Origin: Chitinophaga niastensis
GTDB taxonomy: Bacteria > Bacteroidota > Bacteroidia > Chitinophagales > Chitinophagaceae
Assembly (NCBI RefSeq): GCF_003014755.1
Contig: NZ_PYAW01000001.1
Location: forward strand, 620,001-684,000
Reading direction: 5' to 3'
DNA: 64,000 nucleotides
This document shows positions 54,058 to 61,610 of the stretch, in pieces. A program made the position numbers and the translations under genes. Each line of letters opens with the position of its first letter. Position 1 is the first letter of the stretch. The notes under the pieces are model-generated. The model saw only the letters and a list, made by a program, of their open reading frames with translations, was not told the origin of the DNA and ran no database searches.

Positions 54058-54150
54058 AAAAAATTACGAATTACGAATTGTCAATTACAGATAGCAGCGG
54101 AAGCGCGTTGCGTAAAATCGTAATTGACAATTCGTAATTCGTAATTTTTT
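54058..54150. repeat. Fold-back element B4 (7-bp AATTACG units, GTC variant)
   Basis: Left arm from 54058 and right arm from about 54117 to 54150 match over some 30 bases. Both arms carry AATTGTC where other copies carry AATTGCG, so the same change is present on both sides. It starts 13 bases after the isomerase stop. Confidence 0.85.
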
Positions 54151-54180
54151 TCCTTAACTTAACTAGTAAATCAATTATCC

Positions 54181-54531
54181 ATGGGTTTCCTGATCCGTAT
54201 ACTAGTTAGTGCATTGGCGGCTATGTTAACCGCATATTTACTGAAGCCTGCCGTGAAGGTAGATAGTTTTGTGACTGCGCTGATATTGGCGCTGGTACTG
54301 GCTTTATTAAATGCACTGGTAAAACCGCTGCTTATTTTGCTCACCTTTCCGGTGACCATTGTTACCCTTGGTTTGTTCCTATTTGTTATTAACGCATTGA
54401 TCATCCTGTTGGCAGCCAGGCTGGTAAGTGGTTTTAAAGTAGATGGTTTCTGGTGGGCTTTACTCTTCAGTATTGTAATGACCATCATCAATAGTATCAT
54501 GATCAGTATTGCTGGTGGTAGCAACGATTAG
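54181..54531 (+). CDS. Four-helix membrane protein, phage-holin-4_2 (PF04020) type
   Basis: A 116-residue membrane protein with four helices: FLIRILVSALAAMLTAYLL, FVTALILALVLALLNALV, LLILLTFPVTIVTLGLFLFVINALIILLA and WWALLFSIVMTIINSIMISI. The PF04020 motif KPLLILLTFPVTIVTLGLF is present. Despite its name, this family is a general bacterial membrane protein and no other phage gene is near. It lies 35 bases before the E1 fusion gene. Confidence 0.88.
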   Translation: MGFLIRILVSALAAMLTAYLLKPAVKVDSFVTALILALVLALLNALVKPLLILLTFPVTIVTLGLFLFVINALIILLAARLVSGFKVDGFWWALLFSIVMTIINSIMISIAGGSND

Positions 54532-54566
54532 CCCCTACCTTCACAGCCAGTTAAAAAGCCAACACA

Positions 54567-56540
54567 ATGTATTTTGACCGTTCTAACCTGAGTGATGCCC
54601 AACTGCTGTCTTTTTATCGCGCGTTGGTTTATCCACGGCTCATAGAGGAAAAAATGCTGCTTTTATTGCGGCAGGGTAAAATAAGTAAATGGTTTTCAGG
54701 CATAGGCCAGGAAGCAATTGCTGTAGGCGCCACACTGGCGCTGGATACAGACGAATGGATAATGCCCCTGCATCGTAACCTGGGGGTGTTCACTACCCGG
54801 GAGATGCCCCTGGATAAATTACTACTCCAATGGCAAGGCAGCGAAAGCGGCTACAGCAAAGGGCGGGAGCGATCCTTTCACTTTGGCAGCCAGCCACATC
54901 ACATCTGCGGGATGATTTCACATCTTGGGCCGCAGCTCTCCATCGCTGATGGCATTGCTCTCGCACATAAATTAAGAAAGGAAAATAAAGTGTCCCTGGC
55001 CTTTACCGGTGAAGGCGGCACCAGCGAAGGAGAATTCCACGAAGCCCTGAATGTGGCCGCAGTGTGGGGTTTGCCCGTTATATTCCTGATAGAAAATAAT
55101 GGCTATGGTTTAAGTACACCCGTCAGTGAGCAGTATAACTGTGCCAGCCTGGTAGATAAAGCTATTGGCTATGGCATGGAAGGAATTAAGATAGATGGTA
55201 ATAACCTGCTCGAAGTATATCAAACCATCAGCACCGCCAGAGCTTACGCTATACAGGAACAAAAACCGGTATTGATAGAAGCCATGACCTTTCGTATGAG
55301 AGGCCACGAAGAAGCCAGCGGGGTTAAATACGTTCCACCGGCGCTGTTTGAAGAATGGGGTAAAAAAGATCCCGTCATACAATTTGAAACGTTCCTGCTG
55401 GAAAATAATTTGCTCACTGCAAATGACATCAAAACCATCCGGGAAGAACTGAAACATAGTATAGAAGCAGATGTGGCCAAAGGTTTGGTAGATACACCCA
55501 TTACGGTAGATACCCACATAGAAATAAACGACCTATATGCCCCTGCACCCGCCACGGTGGCGGCTTCAGGACCCAAAACAGAGAAACGTTTTATCAACGC
55601 CCTTTCTGAAGGCCTCAAACAAGCCATGGAACAACATCCTGAACTTATTCTCATGGGGCAGGATATTGCTGAATATGGCGGGGCTTTCAAGATCACAGAA
55701 GGTTTTGTGGAACTATTCGGACGGGAACGGGTACGCAACACGCCTCTCTGCGAAAGTGCCATCGTTGGTGCTGCGCTGGGCTTATCCATAGCCGGCTTCA
55801 AGAGCATGGTGGAAATGCAGTTTGCTGATTTTGTAACCTGTGGCTTCAACCAGATTGTTAACAACCTGGCCAAAATACACTATCGCTGGGGACAGCCCGC
55901 AGATGTGGTAATACGTATGCCAGCTGGTGGCGGCGTTGGCGCAGGACCATTCCACTCGCAAAGCAATGAGGCCTGGTTTACCCACATCCCCGGCTTAAAA
56001 GTGGTATATCCCGCTACGCCGGAAGACGCCAAGGGCCTCCTTACCGCCGCCATTGCGGATCCTAACCCTGTGATGTATTTTGAGCACAAAGCACTCTATC
56101 GCAGTATTAGTGGCCCCGTGCCGGAGGAATATTATACCATTGAGATCGGGAAAGCCCGCCTGGTACAGCCGGGAGACGATGTGAGTATCATCACCTATGG
56201 CAGTGGTGTACACTGGGCGCTGGAATATGCAACACAACACCCGGCATTATCTATTGGCATCCTGGATCTTCGCACCTTGCTGCCACTGGATTATACGGCC
56301 ATTCGGGATATAGTTGCCGCCACCGGCAAAGTGCTTGTCCTGCATGAAGATACCCTCACCGGCGGATTTGGTGCAGAAATCAGCGCATGGATTGCGGAAC
56401 ACTGCTTTCACTTGCTGGATGCACCAGTTACCCGTTGCGCCAGCCTGGATACGCCGGTTCCTTTTGCAGGGGCCCTGGAAAAAAATTTCCTCGCCAAATC
56501 AAGGCTGGACAAGTGTATCCAACAATTAATAGCATGGTAA
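54567..56540 (+). CDS. Branched-chain 2-oxoacid dehydrogenase E1, alpha and beta fused
   Basis: A 657-residue thiamine-diphosphate enzyme combining E1 alpha (about 1-320) and E1 beta (about 335-657). The alpha half has HLGPQLSIADGIALAHK and the cofactor motif GEGGTSEGEFHEALNVAAVWGLPVI...ENN; the usual GDG reads GEG. The beta half has MGQDIAEYGGAFKITEGF, VEMQFADFVTCGFNQIVNNLAK and HEDTLTGGFGAEISAWI. It decarboxylates 2-oxoisovalerate and related acids from Val, Leu and Ile, giving starters for branched fatty acids. E2 and E3 are not in the window. The fused form is common in Bacteroidota. Confidence 0.92.
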   Translation: MYFDRSNLSDAQLLSFYRALVYPRLIEEKMLLLLRQGKISKWFSGIGQEAIAVGATLALDTDEWIMPLHRNLGVFTTREMPLDKLLLQWQGSESGYSKGRERSFHFGSQPHHICGMISHLGPQLSIADGIALAHKLRKENKVSLAFTGEGGTSEGEFHEALNVAAVWGLPVIFLIENNGYGLSTPVSEQYNCASLVDKAIGYGMEGIKIDGNNLLEVYQTISTARAYAIQEQKPVLIEAMTFRMRGHEEASGVKYVPPALFEEWGKKDPVIQFETFLLENNLLTANDIKTIREELKHSIEADVAKGLVDTPITVDTHIEINDLYAPAPATVAASGPKTEKRFINALSEGLKQAMEQHPELILMGQDIAEYGGAFKITEGFVELFGRERVRNTPLCESAIVGAALGLSIAGFKSMVEMQFADFVTCGFNQIVNNLAKIHYRWGQPADVVIRMPAGGGVGAGPFHSQSNEAWFTHIPGLKVVYPATPEDAKGLLTAAIADPNPVMYFEHKALYRSISGPVPEEYYTIEIGKARLVQPGDDVSIITYGSGVHWALEYATQHPALSIGILDLRTLLPLDYTAIRDIVAATGKVLVLHEDTLTGGFGAEISAWIAEHCFHLLDAPVTRCASLDTPVPFAGALEKNFLAKSRLDKCIQQLIAW

Positions 56541-56610
56541 CCTACTCTATCATTGGGAATATGCCCCGAAAGTTTTAATTTGCACTCAGAAATAAATAAA
56601 TCATTATACT

Positions 56611-56754
56611 ATGTTGATGCATCTTTTAACAGTAGTACAGACCACTAACTTTTACAAAGTTGGCGATAGCATTGGTCATGTTGGGGCTTATTTAGCCGTT
56701 ATAGTTTTTGCGGCTATGTTTGTATATGCTTGGTTTAAATACGCAAAAGCTTAA
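56611..56754 (+). CDS. 47-residue single-helix membrane microprotein
   Basis: The frame MLMHLLTVVQTTNFYKVG... has a short polar head and one long hydrophobic helix (GAYLAVIVFAAMFVYAW) followed by FKYAKA, a basic end. A hairpin terminator follows at 56782-56818. A Bacteroidota -7-like sequence (TTAATTTG) lies about 30 bases upstream, with a TTG 20 bases before it. Together, these give a compact transcription unit. No homologous family is recognised. It could be a subunit stabiliser of a membrane complex. Confidence 0.6.
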   Translation: MLMHLLTVVQTTNFYKVGDSIGHVGAYLAVIVFAAMFVYAWFKYAKA

Positions 56755-56781
56755 TCATAACGCTTTTTTACATCGCATTAT

Positions 56782-56818
56782 AAAAGAGAAGGCTTCCCAA
56801 TGGGAAGCCTTCTCTTTT
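56782..56818. terminator. Strong symmetrical terminator
   Basis: Perfect 18-bp arms (56782-56799 and 56801-56818), AAAA/TTTT ends, acting for the microprotein gene on the plus strand and for the TlpA-like gene on the minus strand. Confidence 0.88.
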
Positions 56819-56838
56819 ATGTTTTATGTCCTATTATT

Positions 56839-58224
56839 TTACCCCTTAGCAAGCAGCTTTTCTATCAGCGCTTTCAATTCCGGTGTTGACGGGCGGGGAG
56901 CATCAATATTCACAATATTTCCCTTCTGATCAAATACCATGAAACGGGGAATCCCATTAATATCATAAAATTTGGTGATATCACTCCAGCCGCTCATAAA
57001 AATTTGCGTTCCCTTCATCTCTTGTTTTTTCACAAAATCCATCCACTTTTCTTTGTCCTTTGCTTCATCTACAGAACAGCCCAGGAAAGTTACATTCTTT
57101 CCCTCCATTTCTTCTTCCAGTTTACTGAGATAAGGCAGTTCTGCTTTGCAGGGACCACACCAGGTAGCCCAAACATCTACTACCACCACTTTTCCCTTCA
57201 GATCACTCAGTGATATCTTTTTCCCTGTCAGGTCTTCACCAGAGAAATTCATGGCTGCTTCTCCTGCTGCAAATTTACGTACTGTTTTTTCGTAGGCGAG
57301 GTAACGTTGTTTCTGTACATCTGTTACCAGGTATTGTTTTACCGGCTCAAAAGCTTCCGTCAATGCATCAAATGTTTTATAATTACCCAGCGACTCAGTA
57401 ATAGCTACCGCTTTGATAGAATCATTACAAAACAGGGCTGCTTCTTTACTCAACCGCTCTGTGTTTTTGGGTCTTTCTTTATCCGTGTCCAAAATCATAT
57501 TGAACGTGGAATAAAGCCTGATGACTGCCGCACCATCGCCGTCCTGCAACAACCTTGCATCGCAATATTTTTTACTTTGGATGATCTGTTTGTAAAAAGC
57601 AGGATACTGGCTATGATCCGGATGTGCCGTGCGCGGCGTGAGTAGAAATAACATAGCGGCATGCTCTACATCTATATCCATCATGTATTTCAGCAGATCA
57701 TTAAACTTTTTGTTGGGAGTATTCACCACAGTTTTCAAACCCGCTACTTTAGGTACAAACGCCTCCAGTTTGGGAAAGTAGGAAAGGTAAGTGGTAGAAT
57801 CGATGGTGACAGCAGGTTTCATGATTACATTGAGCTGTTCATCCCATTTCTGCAATGCTTTGTTTTCGGCAGACCCGGCCTGCAGTGTGTAACCGTAATC
57901 ATTAAGCGTTATCTGCAACTGATCTCCCGGTTTCACATATACCCGCGTGTCATGGCCCCTTTTGCCGGTGGCAGACAAATAATAAAACCCTTCTTGGGGA
58001 GCTGGCATGGCAAAAGCAAATGCATGCTGCTGATCTACTAAAGTGTTGGCTACTTCTTCTTTCCTGCCTTCTACTACGGCATAAAGGGTGATTTTCCCGA
58101 CCTTTTCATCGGAAACTTTCCCCTGAATGATAGAAAGAGATGGTGCTGGTGCTGGACCTGCAACAGCATGGGCGCTGGTAAGAGCCATAGAGGCTACTAC
58201 CGGCAACAGACGGTGTAAGTTCAT
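56839..58224 (-). CDS. TlpA/ResA-type thioredoxin-like protein with N-terminal DUF4369-like domain
   Basis: A 461-residue secreted protein. A signal peptide (MNLHRLLPVVASMALTSAHAVAG) is followed by a beta-rich DUF4369-like domain (about 30-120), a helical middle part and a C-terminal thioredoxin fold (about 320-461) with DVWATWCGPC (Cys356, Cys359) and GIPRFMVFD, the cis-Pro loop. It would keep disulfides or carry electrons in the periplasm. A -7 box TATATTTG lies upstream at 58289-58296 on the minus strand. Confidence 0.9.
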   Translation of the reverse strand: MNLHRLLPVVASMALTSAHAVAGPAPAPSLSIIQGKVSDEKVGKITLYAVVEGRKEEVANTLVDQQHAFAFAMPAPQEGFYYLSATGKRGHDTRVYVKPGDQLQITLNDYGYTLQAGSAENKALQKWDEQLNVIMKPAVTIDSTTYLSYFPKLEAFVPKVAGLKTVVNTPNKKFNDLLKYMMDIDVEHAAMLFLLTPRTAHPDHSQYPAFYKQIIQSKKYCDARLLQDGDGAAVIRLYSTFNMILDTDKERPKNTERLSKEAALFCNDSIKAVAITESLGNYKTFDALTEAFEPVKQYLVTDVQKQRYLAYEKTVRKFAAGEAAMNFSGEDLTGKKISLSDLKGKVVVVDVWATWCGPCKAELPYLSKLEEEMEGKNVTFLGCSVDEAKDKEKWMDFVKKQEMKGTQIFMSGWSDITKFYDINGIPRFMVFDQKGNIVNIDAPRPSTPELKALIEKLLAKG

Positions 58225-58242
58225 TTTTGTTTTTTTTAATGG

Positions 58243-58296
58243 TGGTTGTGATTTGGTTTGGTTGGTTTGGTTTTGATCGTTGTTATTTCAAATATA
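58243..58296 (-). promoter_or_regulatory. Promoter and CA-rich leader of the TlpA-like gene
   Basis: On the minus strand TATATTTG (58296-58289) is an exact -7 match. The leader that follows is almost only A and C, with repeated AACCAAACC-like words, predicted to have little structure. That may favour ribosome entry without a Shine-Dalgarno sequence. Confidence 0.55.
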
Positions 58297-58358
58297 GAAA
58301 AGCCTGTTAGAAATGATTTCTACATTATGTTTAACGGTGAAAAACCGTTACTAAACTA

Positions 58359-58898
58359 TTATTCGGGGCGTATATACTGGTTGTAGTATTGCTCGGTAAA
58401 GCGCAGATTTTCTTCATCAAAACATACCAATACCACTTCTTCTATAGCATTGTTCTGTTCCAGGTATTTTACAATGGTGTCCATGGCAATGTTGGCGGCC
58501 AGGTCTTTAGGGAAATGATAGATCCCTGTGCTGATATTTGGGAATGCCACAGATTTAAGATGATGACGGCTGGCAAGTTCCAGCGAATGTCGATAACAAT
58601 TGGCCAGCAACGTTGATTCGTTATGGTTACCATCGTTCCATACCGGCCCAACGGTATGAATCACAAACCTGGCCGGTAAGCGGCCTCCGGTAGTAATTAC
58701 TGCCTCTCCTGTTTTGCAGCCTCCCTGCCGGGCTACAATGGCCCTGCAGTCTTCCAGTATGGCTGGTCCCCCGGCCCTGTGAATAGCGCCATCCACCCCA
58801 CCACCGCCCATTAAAGATGTATTGGCCGCATTTACAATGGCGTCCGTATTCATCTTTGTAATATCTCCTTTTATTATTTTAATCTTTCGATATGCCAT
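58359..58898 (-). CDS. Macrodomain protein, O-acetyl-ADP-ribose deacetylase-like
   Basis: A 179-residue macrodomain of the YmdB/MacroD type: [26 protein letters not shown] and [20 protein letters not shown], then [18 protein letters not shown]. These bind ADP-ribose and remove acetyl or ADP-ribosyl groups from metabolites or macromolecules. The Asn-Ala-Ala-Asn and GGGGVDGAI loops needed for catalysis in MacroD-type members are intact. It begins only 3 bases after the NYN-domain gene ends, so they are co-translated. The pair is noteworthy. Confidence 0.93.
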   Translation of the reverse strand: MAYRKIKIIKGDITKMNTDAIVNAANTSLMGGGGVDGAIHRAGGPAILEDCRAIVARQGGCKTGEAVITTGGRLPARFVIHTVGPVWNDGNHNESTLLANCYRHSLELASRHHLKSVAFPNISTGIYHFPKDLAANIAMDTIVKYLEQNNAIEEVVLVCFDEENLRFTEQYYNQYIRPE

Positions 58899-58901
58899 CA
58901 G

Positions 58902-59651
58902 TTATATAGTTCTTACGTACACTAGTTTACCTGTTTTCTTACCGCTTTCCCTGATATCAATTTCAAAATTCGGGAAACTTTTCAAGAGCAGTAATAACTT
59001 ATTGAAGCCATAGTTACGGGAGTCAAAGTCTGGTTGTTTTTTCAGCAGCAGGTTACCTAATTCCCCCAGGTAAGCCCAGCCATCTTCATCAGCAATATCA
59101 TTGATGCTGGTAGATAATAACGTTACCAATTCCTTGTCGGCCTTACTGATACTCTTTTGTTTTTCTTTAGTAGATCTCGGTTTATCCGTATCTGTTTTCT
59201 TCTCTCTCACCTGTAATATTTCCAGGTAGATGAATTTATCGCAGGCAGCTCTGAATGCGCTAGGTGTTTTTTGCTCTCCCAACCCATACACGCGCATCCC
59301 CGCTTCACGCAGGCGGGTAGCTAACCTGGTGAAATCGCTGTCGCTGGATACCAGGCAAAAGCCGTCTACACGACCGGTATATAAAATATCCATGGCATCA
59401 ATGATCATGGCGGAGTCAGTAGCGTTTTTACCGGAGGTATAACTGTATTGCTGAATGGGTGTAATGGCATAATCCAGCAGAACGCCCTTCCAGCCTACCA
59501 CTGTAGGTTTGGTCCAATCGCCGTAGATCCTTTTAAAAGTAGGATTGCCGTATTTTGCCACTTCTTCCAACATCCCTTTTATATTGTGATAGGGAATGTT
59601 ATCGGCATCTATTAATACAGCCAGCCGGAGGTCACTTGTAGTATTATCCAT
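58902..59651 (-). CDS. NYN-domain RNase-like protein with C-terminal LOTUS/OST-HTH domain
   Basis: I start at ATG 59651 (MDNTTSDLRLAVLIDADN); the longer frame from 59696 adds 15 residues not typical for the family. The NYN domain (LabA-like, PIN-type nuclease fold) shows LIDADNIPY, KRIYGDW, TDSAMIIDAMDILYTGRVDGFCLVSSDSDFTRL in parts, with the acidic cluster Asp in IDAD, TDSAM and SDSDF that binds metal. A charged linker leads to a LOTUS/OST-HTH-like domain (about 175-249) that binds RNA. It probably cuts or binds structured RNA and is paired with the macrodomain gene. Confidence 0.9.
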   Translation of the reverse strand: MDNTTSDLRLAVLIDADNIPYHNIKGMLEEVAKYGNPTFKRIYGDWTKPTVVGWKGVLLDYAITPIQQYSYTSGKNATDSAMIIDAMDILYTGRVDGFCLVSSDSDFTRLATRLREAGMRVYGLGEQKTPSAFRAACDKFIYLEILQVREKKTDTDKPRSTKEKQKSISKADKELVTLLSTSINDIADEDGWAYLGELGNLLLKKQPDFDSRNYGFNKLLLLLKSFPNFEIDIRESGKKTGKLVYVRTI

Positions 59652-59706
59652 TGCAGTTGTTTTTTGGGATGAGGGGACATAAACAAATGTAGCCAATTAC
59701 TGAAAA

Positions 59707-59753
59707 CTAAAAACGTGCTAGTCACAGTCATTTTTGCTGCAACTAACACGCTT
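59707..59753 (-). terminator. Intrinsic terminator of dps
   Basis: AACGTGCTAGT (from 59712) and ACTAACACGCTT (to 59753) form the stem with one mismatch; on the minus strand it is followed by TTTTT. Confidence 0.7.
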
Positions 59754-59772
59754 AATATCTTTTTGAACAGAT

Positions 59773-60243
59773 TTATTTGAGATAGGAGCGGATCATCCAG
59801 GCCAGCTTCAGGTGTTTTTGCATCAATTGTGTAGCAAAATCTGCGGCGCCTTTATCTTTATATTTTTCATCAAATTCATCTATCAGCCTGCGGAGATTGC
59901 GGATGATGGTTTCATGGTCATCCAACAGCTCCTTTAATTGTTTTTTCTGATCGTTGCTGTATTCTGACTCTACCAGGTGGGTGAGCTTCAGCACATCAGC
60001 ATAGCGGCCTTCTGCGTAGTGTCCAATGGAGCGGATGTATTCTGCCACCTCATCCCCGAACTCTTCCAGCTCTTCATATTGTCCTTCATAGAATTTATGT
60101 AATTCCATGAAATTAGCTCCTTCAATATTCCAATGGGAATTACGTGTTTTAGCATATACCACTAACTCATCTGCCAATACTTTATTCAATTCTAATGCTA
60201 TTTGTTTTGTGTTTTCTGCTGAAACACCAATTTCGATTTTCAT
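59773..60243 (-). CDS. dps: Dps-type DNA-protecting ferritin
   Basis: A 156-residue mini-ferritin that stores iron, consumes hydrogen peroxide and protects DNA in starvation. The interfacial ferroxidase residues are all present at His37, His49, Asp64 and Glu68, with the same spacing as in Listeria Dps (31, 43, 58, 62). Context TRNSHWNIEGANFMELHKFYE and YEELEEFGDEVAEYIRSIG match the family. Cytoplasmic, no signal. It diverges from the MFS gene and has a terminator. Confidence 0.94.
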   Translation of the reverse strand: MKIEIGVSAENTKQIALELNKVLADELVVYAKTRNSHWNIEGANFMELHKFYEGQYEELEEFGDEVAEYIRSIGHYAEGRYADVLKLTHLVESEYSNDQKKQLKELLDDHETIIRNLRRLIDEFDEKYKDKGAADFATQLMQKHLKLAWMIRSYLK

Positions 60244-60381
60244 ATCATTGAATTTTTTGGTTCTAATAAATTTACAACTTAAGGAGATAGATAACTATGA
60301 TGATTGTCATGATTTAACAACCGGTTAATATAAACAGGATTCTCATTCGTTTTGTTCAGGTTATCCGGAAGTGCCGATTAC

Positions 60382-60414
60382 TTTGCGAAAATTGTACCAT
60401 ACTTCTTAATTTTG
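60382..60414 (+). promoter_or_regulatory. Canonical Bacteroidota promoter for the MFS gene
   Basis: TTTG at 60382-60385, a 21-base spacer and TAATTTTG at 60407-60414. This is the best promoter match in the window. The ATG at 60420 lies five bases after the -7 box, so the message would be leaderless or nearly so. Confidence 0.75.
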
Positions 60415-60419
60415 TGGGC

Positions 60420-61610
60420 ATGTATCAGTCGACAGGAAGAATCTATAGTTTACATTTTATCCTACTCTGTCTTAGCAATGCCCTCTTTTCTGCCAGCTTC
60501 AATATGATGATTCCTGAGCTGCCAGCCTACCTTACCCGTATGGGTGGAGCAGATTACAAAGGATATATTATTGGCTTGTTTACCTTGATGGCCGGGCTTT
60601 CCAGACCATTCAGCGGCAAACTCACAGATACTGTAGGTCGTGTACCGGTAATGATCTTTGGGTCACTGGTATGTGTGGTTTGTAGCTTAATGTACCCACT
60701 TGTTAGTTCTGTTGGGGCCTTCCTGCTACTCCGGTTCTTTCATGGCTTTTCTACTGGTTTTAAACCCACCGGCACTTCTGCTTATGTGTCTGATCTGGTA
60801 CCTACTGATCGCCGTGGTGGGGCCATGGGTATGGTGGGATTGTTCAGTACGATAGGCATGGCTATGGGGCCGGCTATTGGCGGTTATGTAGCAGTGAGGT
60901 GGAATATTAACATCATGTTCCAGCTGTCTGCTGTATTTGCATTGTTATCGGTGGTGATATTGATTGGTATGAAAGAAACGCTGGCTAATAAACAGCCGTT
61001 CCGTTTTTCTTTATTAAAGATCTCGCGCAATGAAATATTTGAGCCATTGGTATGGTCGCCGGTACTTATCTGCTTCCTTACTTATTTCAGCTATGGCGCC
61101 ATCCTTACTATTATACCAGACTTCAGTGCTTTTCTGGGCATTACCAATAAAGGATTGTTCTTTACTTTCTTCACAGCCAGTTCTATTGGCATTCGTTTAC
61201 TGGCGGGCAAAGTATCCGACAGATATGGAAGAGTACCGGTGTTAAAGATCTCTGCGATATTGATGGCCGGCTCTATGCTGATGATGGGCCTTGCTGCGAG
61301 TAGTACGCTTCTATTGGCAGCAGCTGTTGTTTACGGTATTTCTGTAGGCCTTAATTCTCCTGCTATTACGGCCTGGACTGTAGATCTGGGCAGACCAGAA
61401 CACAGAGGCCGCGCGCTGGCCAGCATGTATATTGCTATGGAGGCTGGTATTGGACTCGGGGCTTATTTTTCTGCGTTTATTTATAACAATAAATCCAACA
61501 ATTTCCCCATGACATTTTATACGTTTGCTGTTATTACATTGATGGCAACGATATACCTGGCCTTCTTTTATAACAAACCGAAACCAACTGTAGTGCAGTG
61601 CCGCGACTAG
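60420..61610 (+). CDS. MFS transporter
   Basis: A 396-residue 12-helix major facilitator. The start is set at ATG 60420, because the GTG at 60414 overlaps the promoter -7 box. The loop motif between helices 2 and 3 is GLSRPFSGKLTDTVGRVPVM and the repeat in the second half is GIRLLAGKVSDRYGRVPVLK, the RxGRR-type signature. PTDRRGGAMGMVGLFSTIG and PEHRGRALASMYIAMEAG recall multidrug or sugar efflux members such as DHA1. Substrate unknown. Its stop overlaps the convergent rmuC stop by 4 bases. Confidence 0.9.
   Translation: MYQSTGRIYSLHFILLCLSNALFSASFNMMIPELPAYLTRMGGADYKGYIIGLFTLMAGLSRPFSGKLTDTVGRVPVMIFGSLVCVVCSLMYPLVSSVGAFLLLRFFHGFSTGFKPTGTSAYVSDLVPTDRRGGAMGMVGLFSTIGMAMGPAIGGYVAVRWNINIMFQLSAVFALLSVVILIGMKETLANKQPFRFSLLKISRNEIFEPLVWSPVLICFLTYFSYGAILTIIPDFSAFLGITNKGLFFTFFTASSIGIRLLAGKVSDRYGRVPVLKISAILMAGSMLMMGLAASSTLLLAAAVVYGISVGLNSPAITAWTVDLGRPEHRGRALASMYIAMEAGIGLGAYFSAFIYNNKSNNFPMTFYTFAVITLMATIYLAFFYNKPKPTVVQCRD

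Noticed and set aside
54181-54531. Phage holin as sign of a prophage
   Set aside because: PF04020 proteins are ordinary bacterial membrane proteins; no other phage gene, integrase or attachment site is present.
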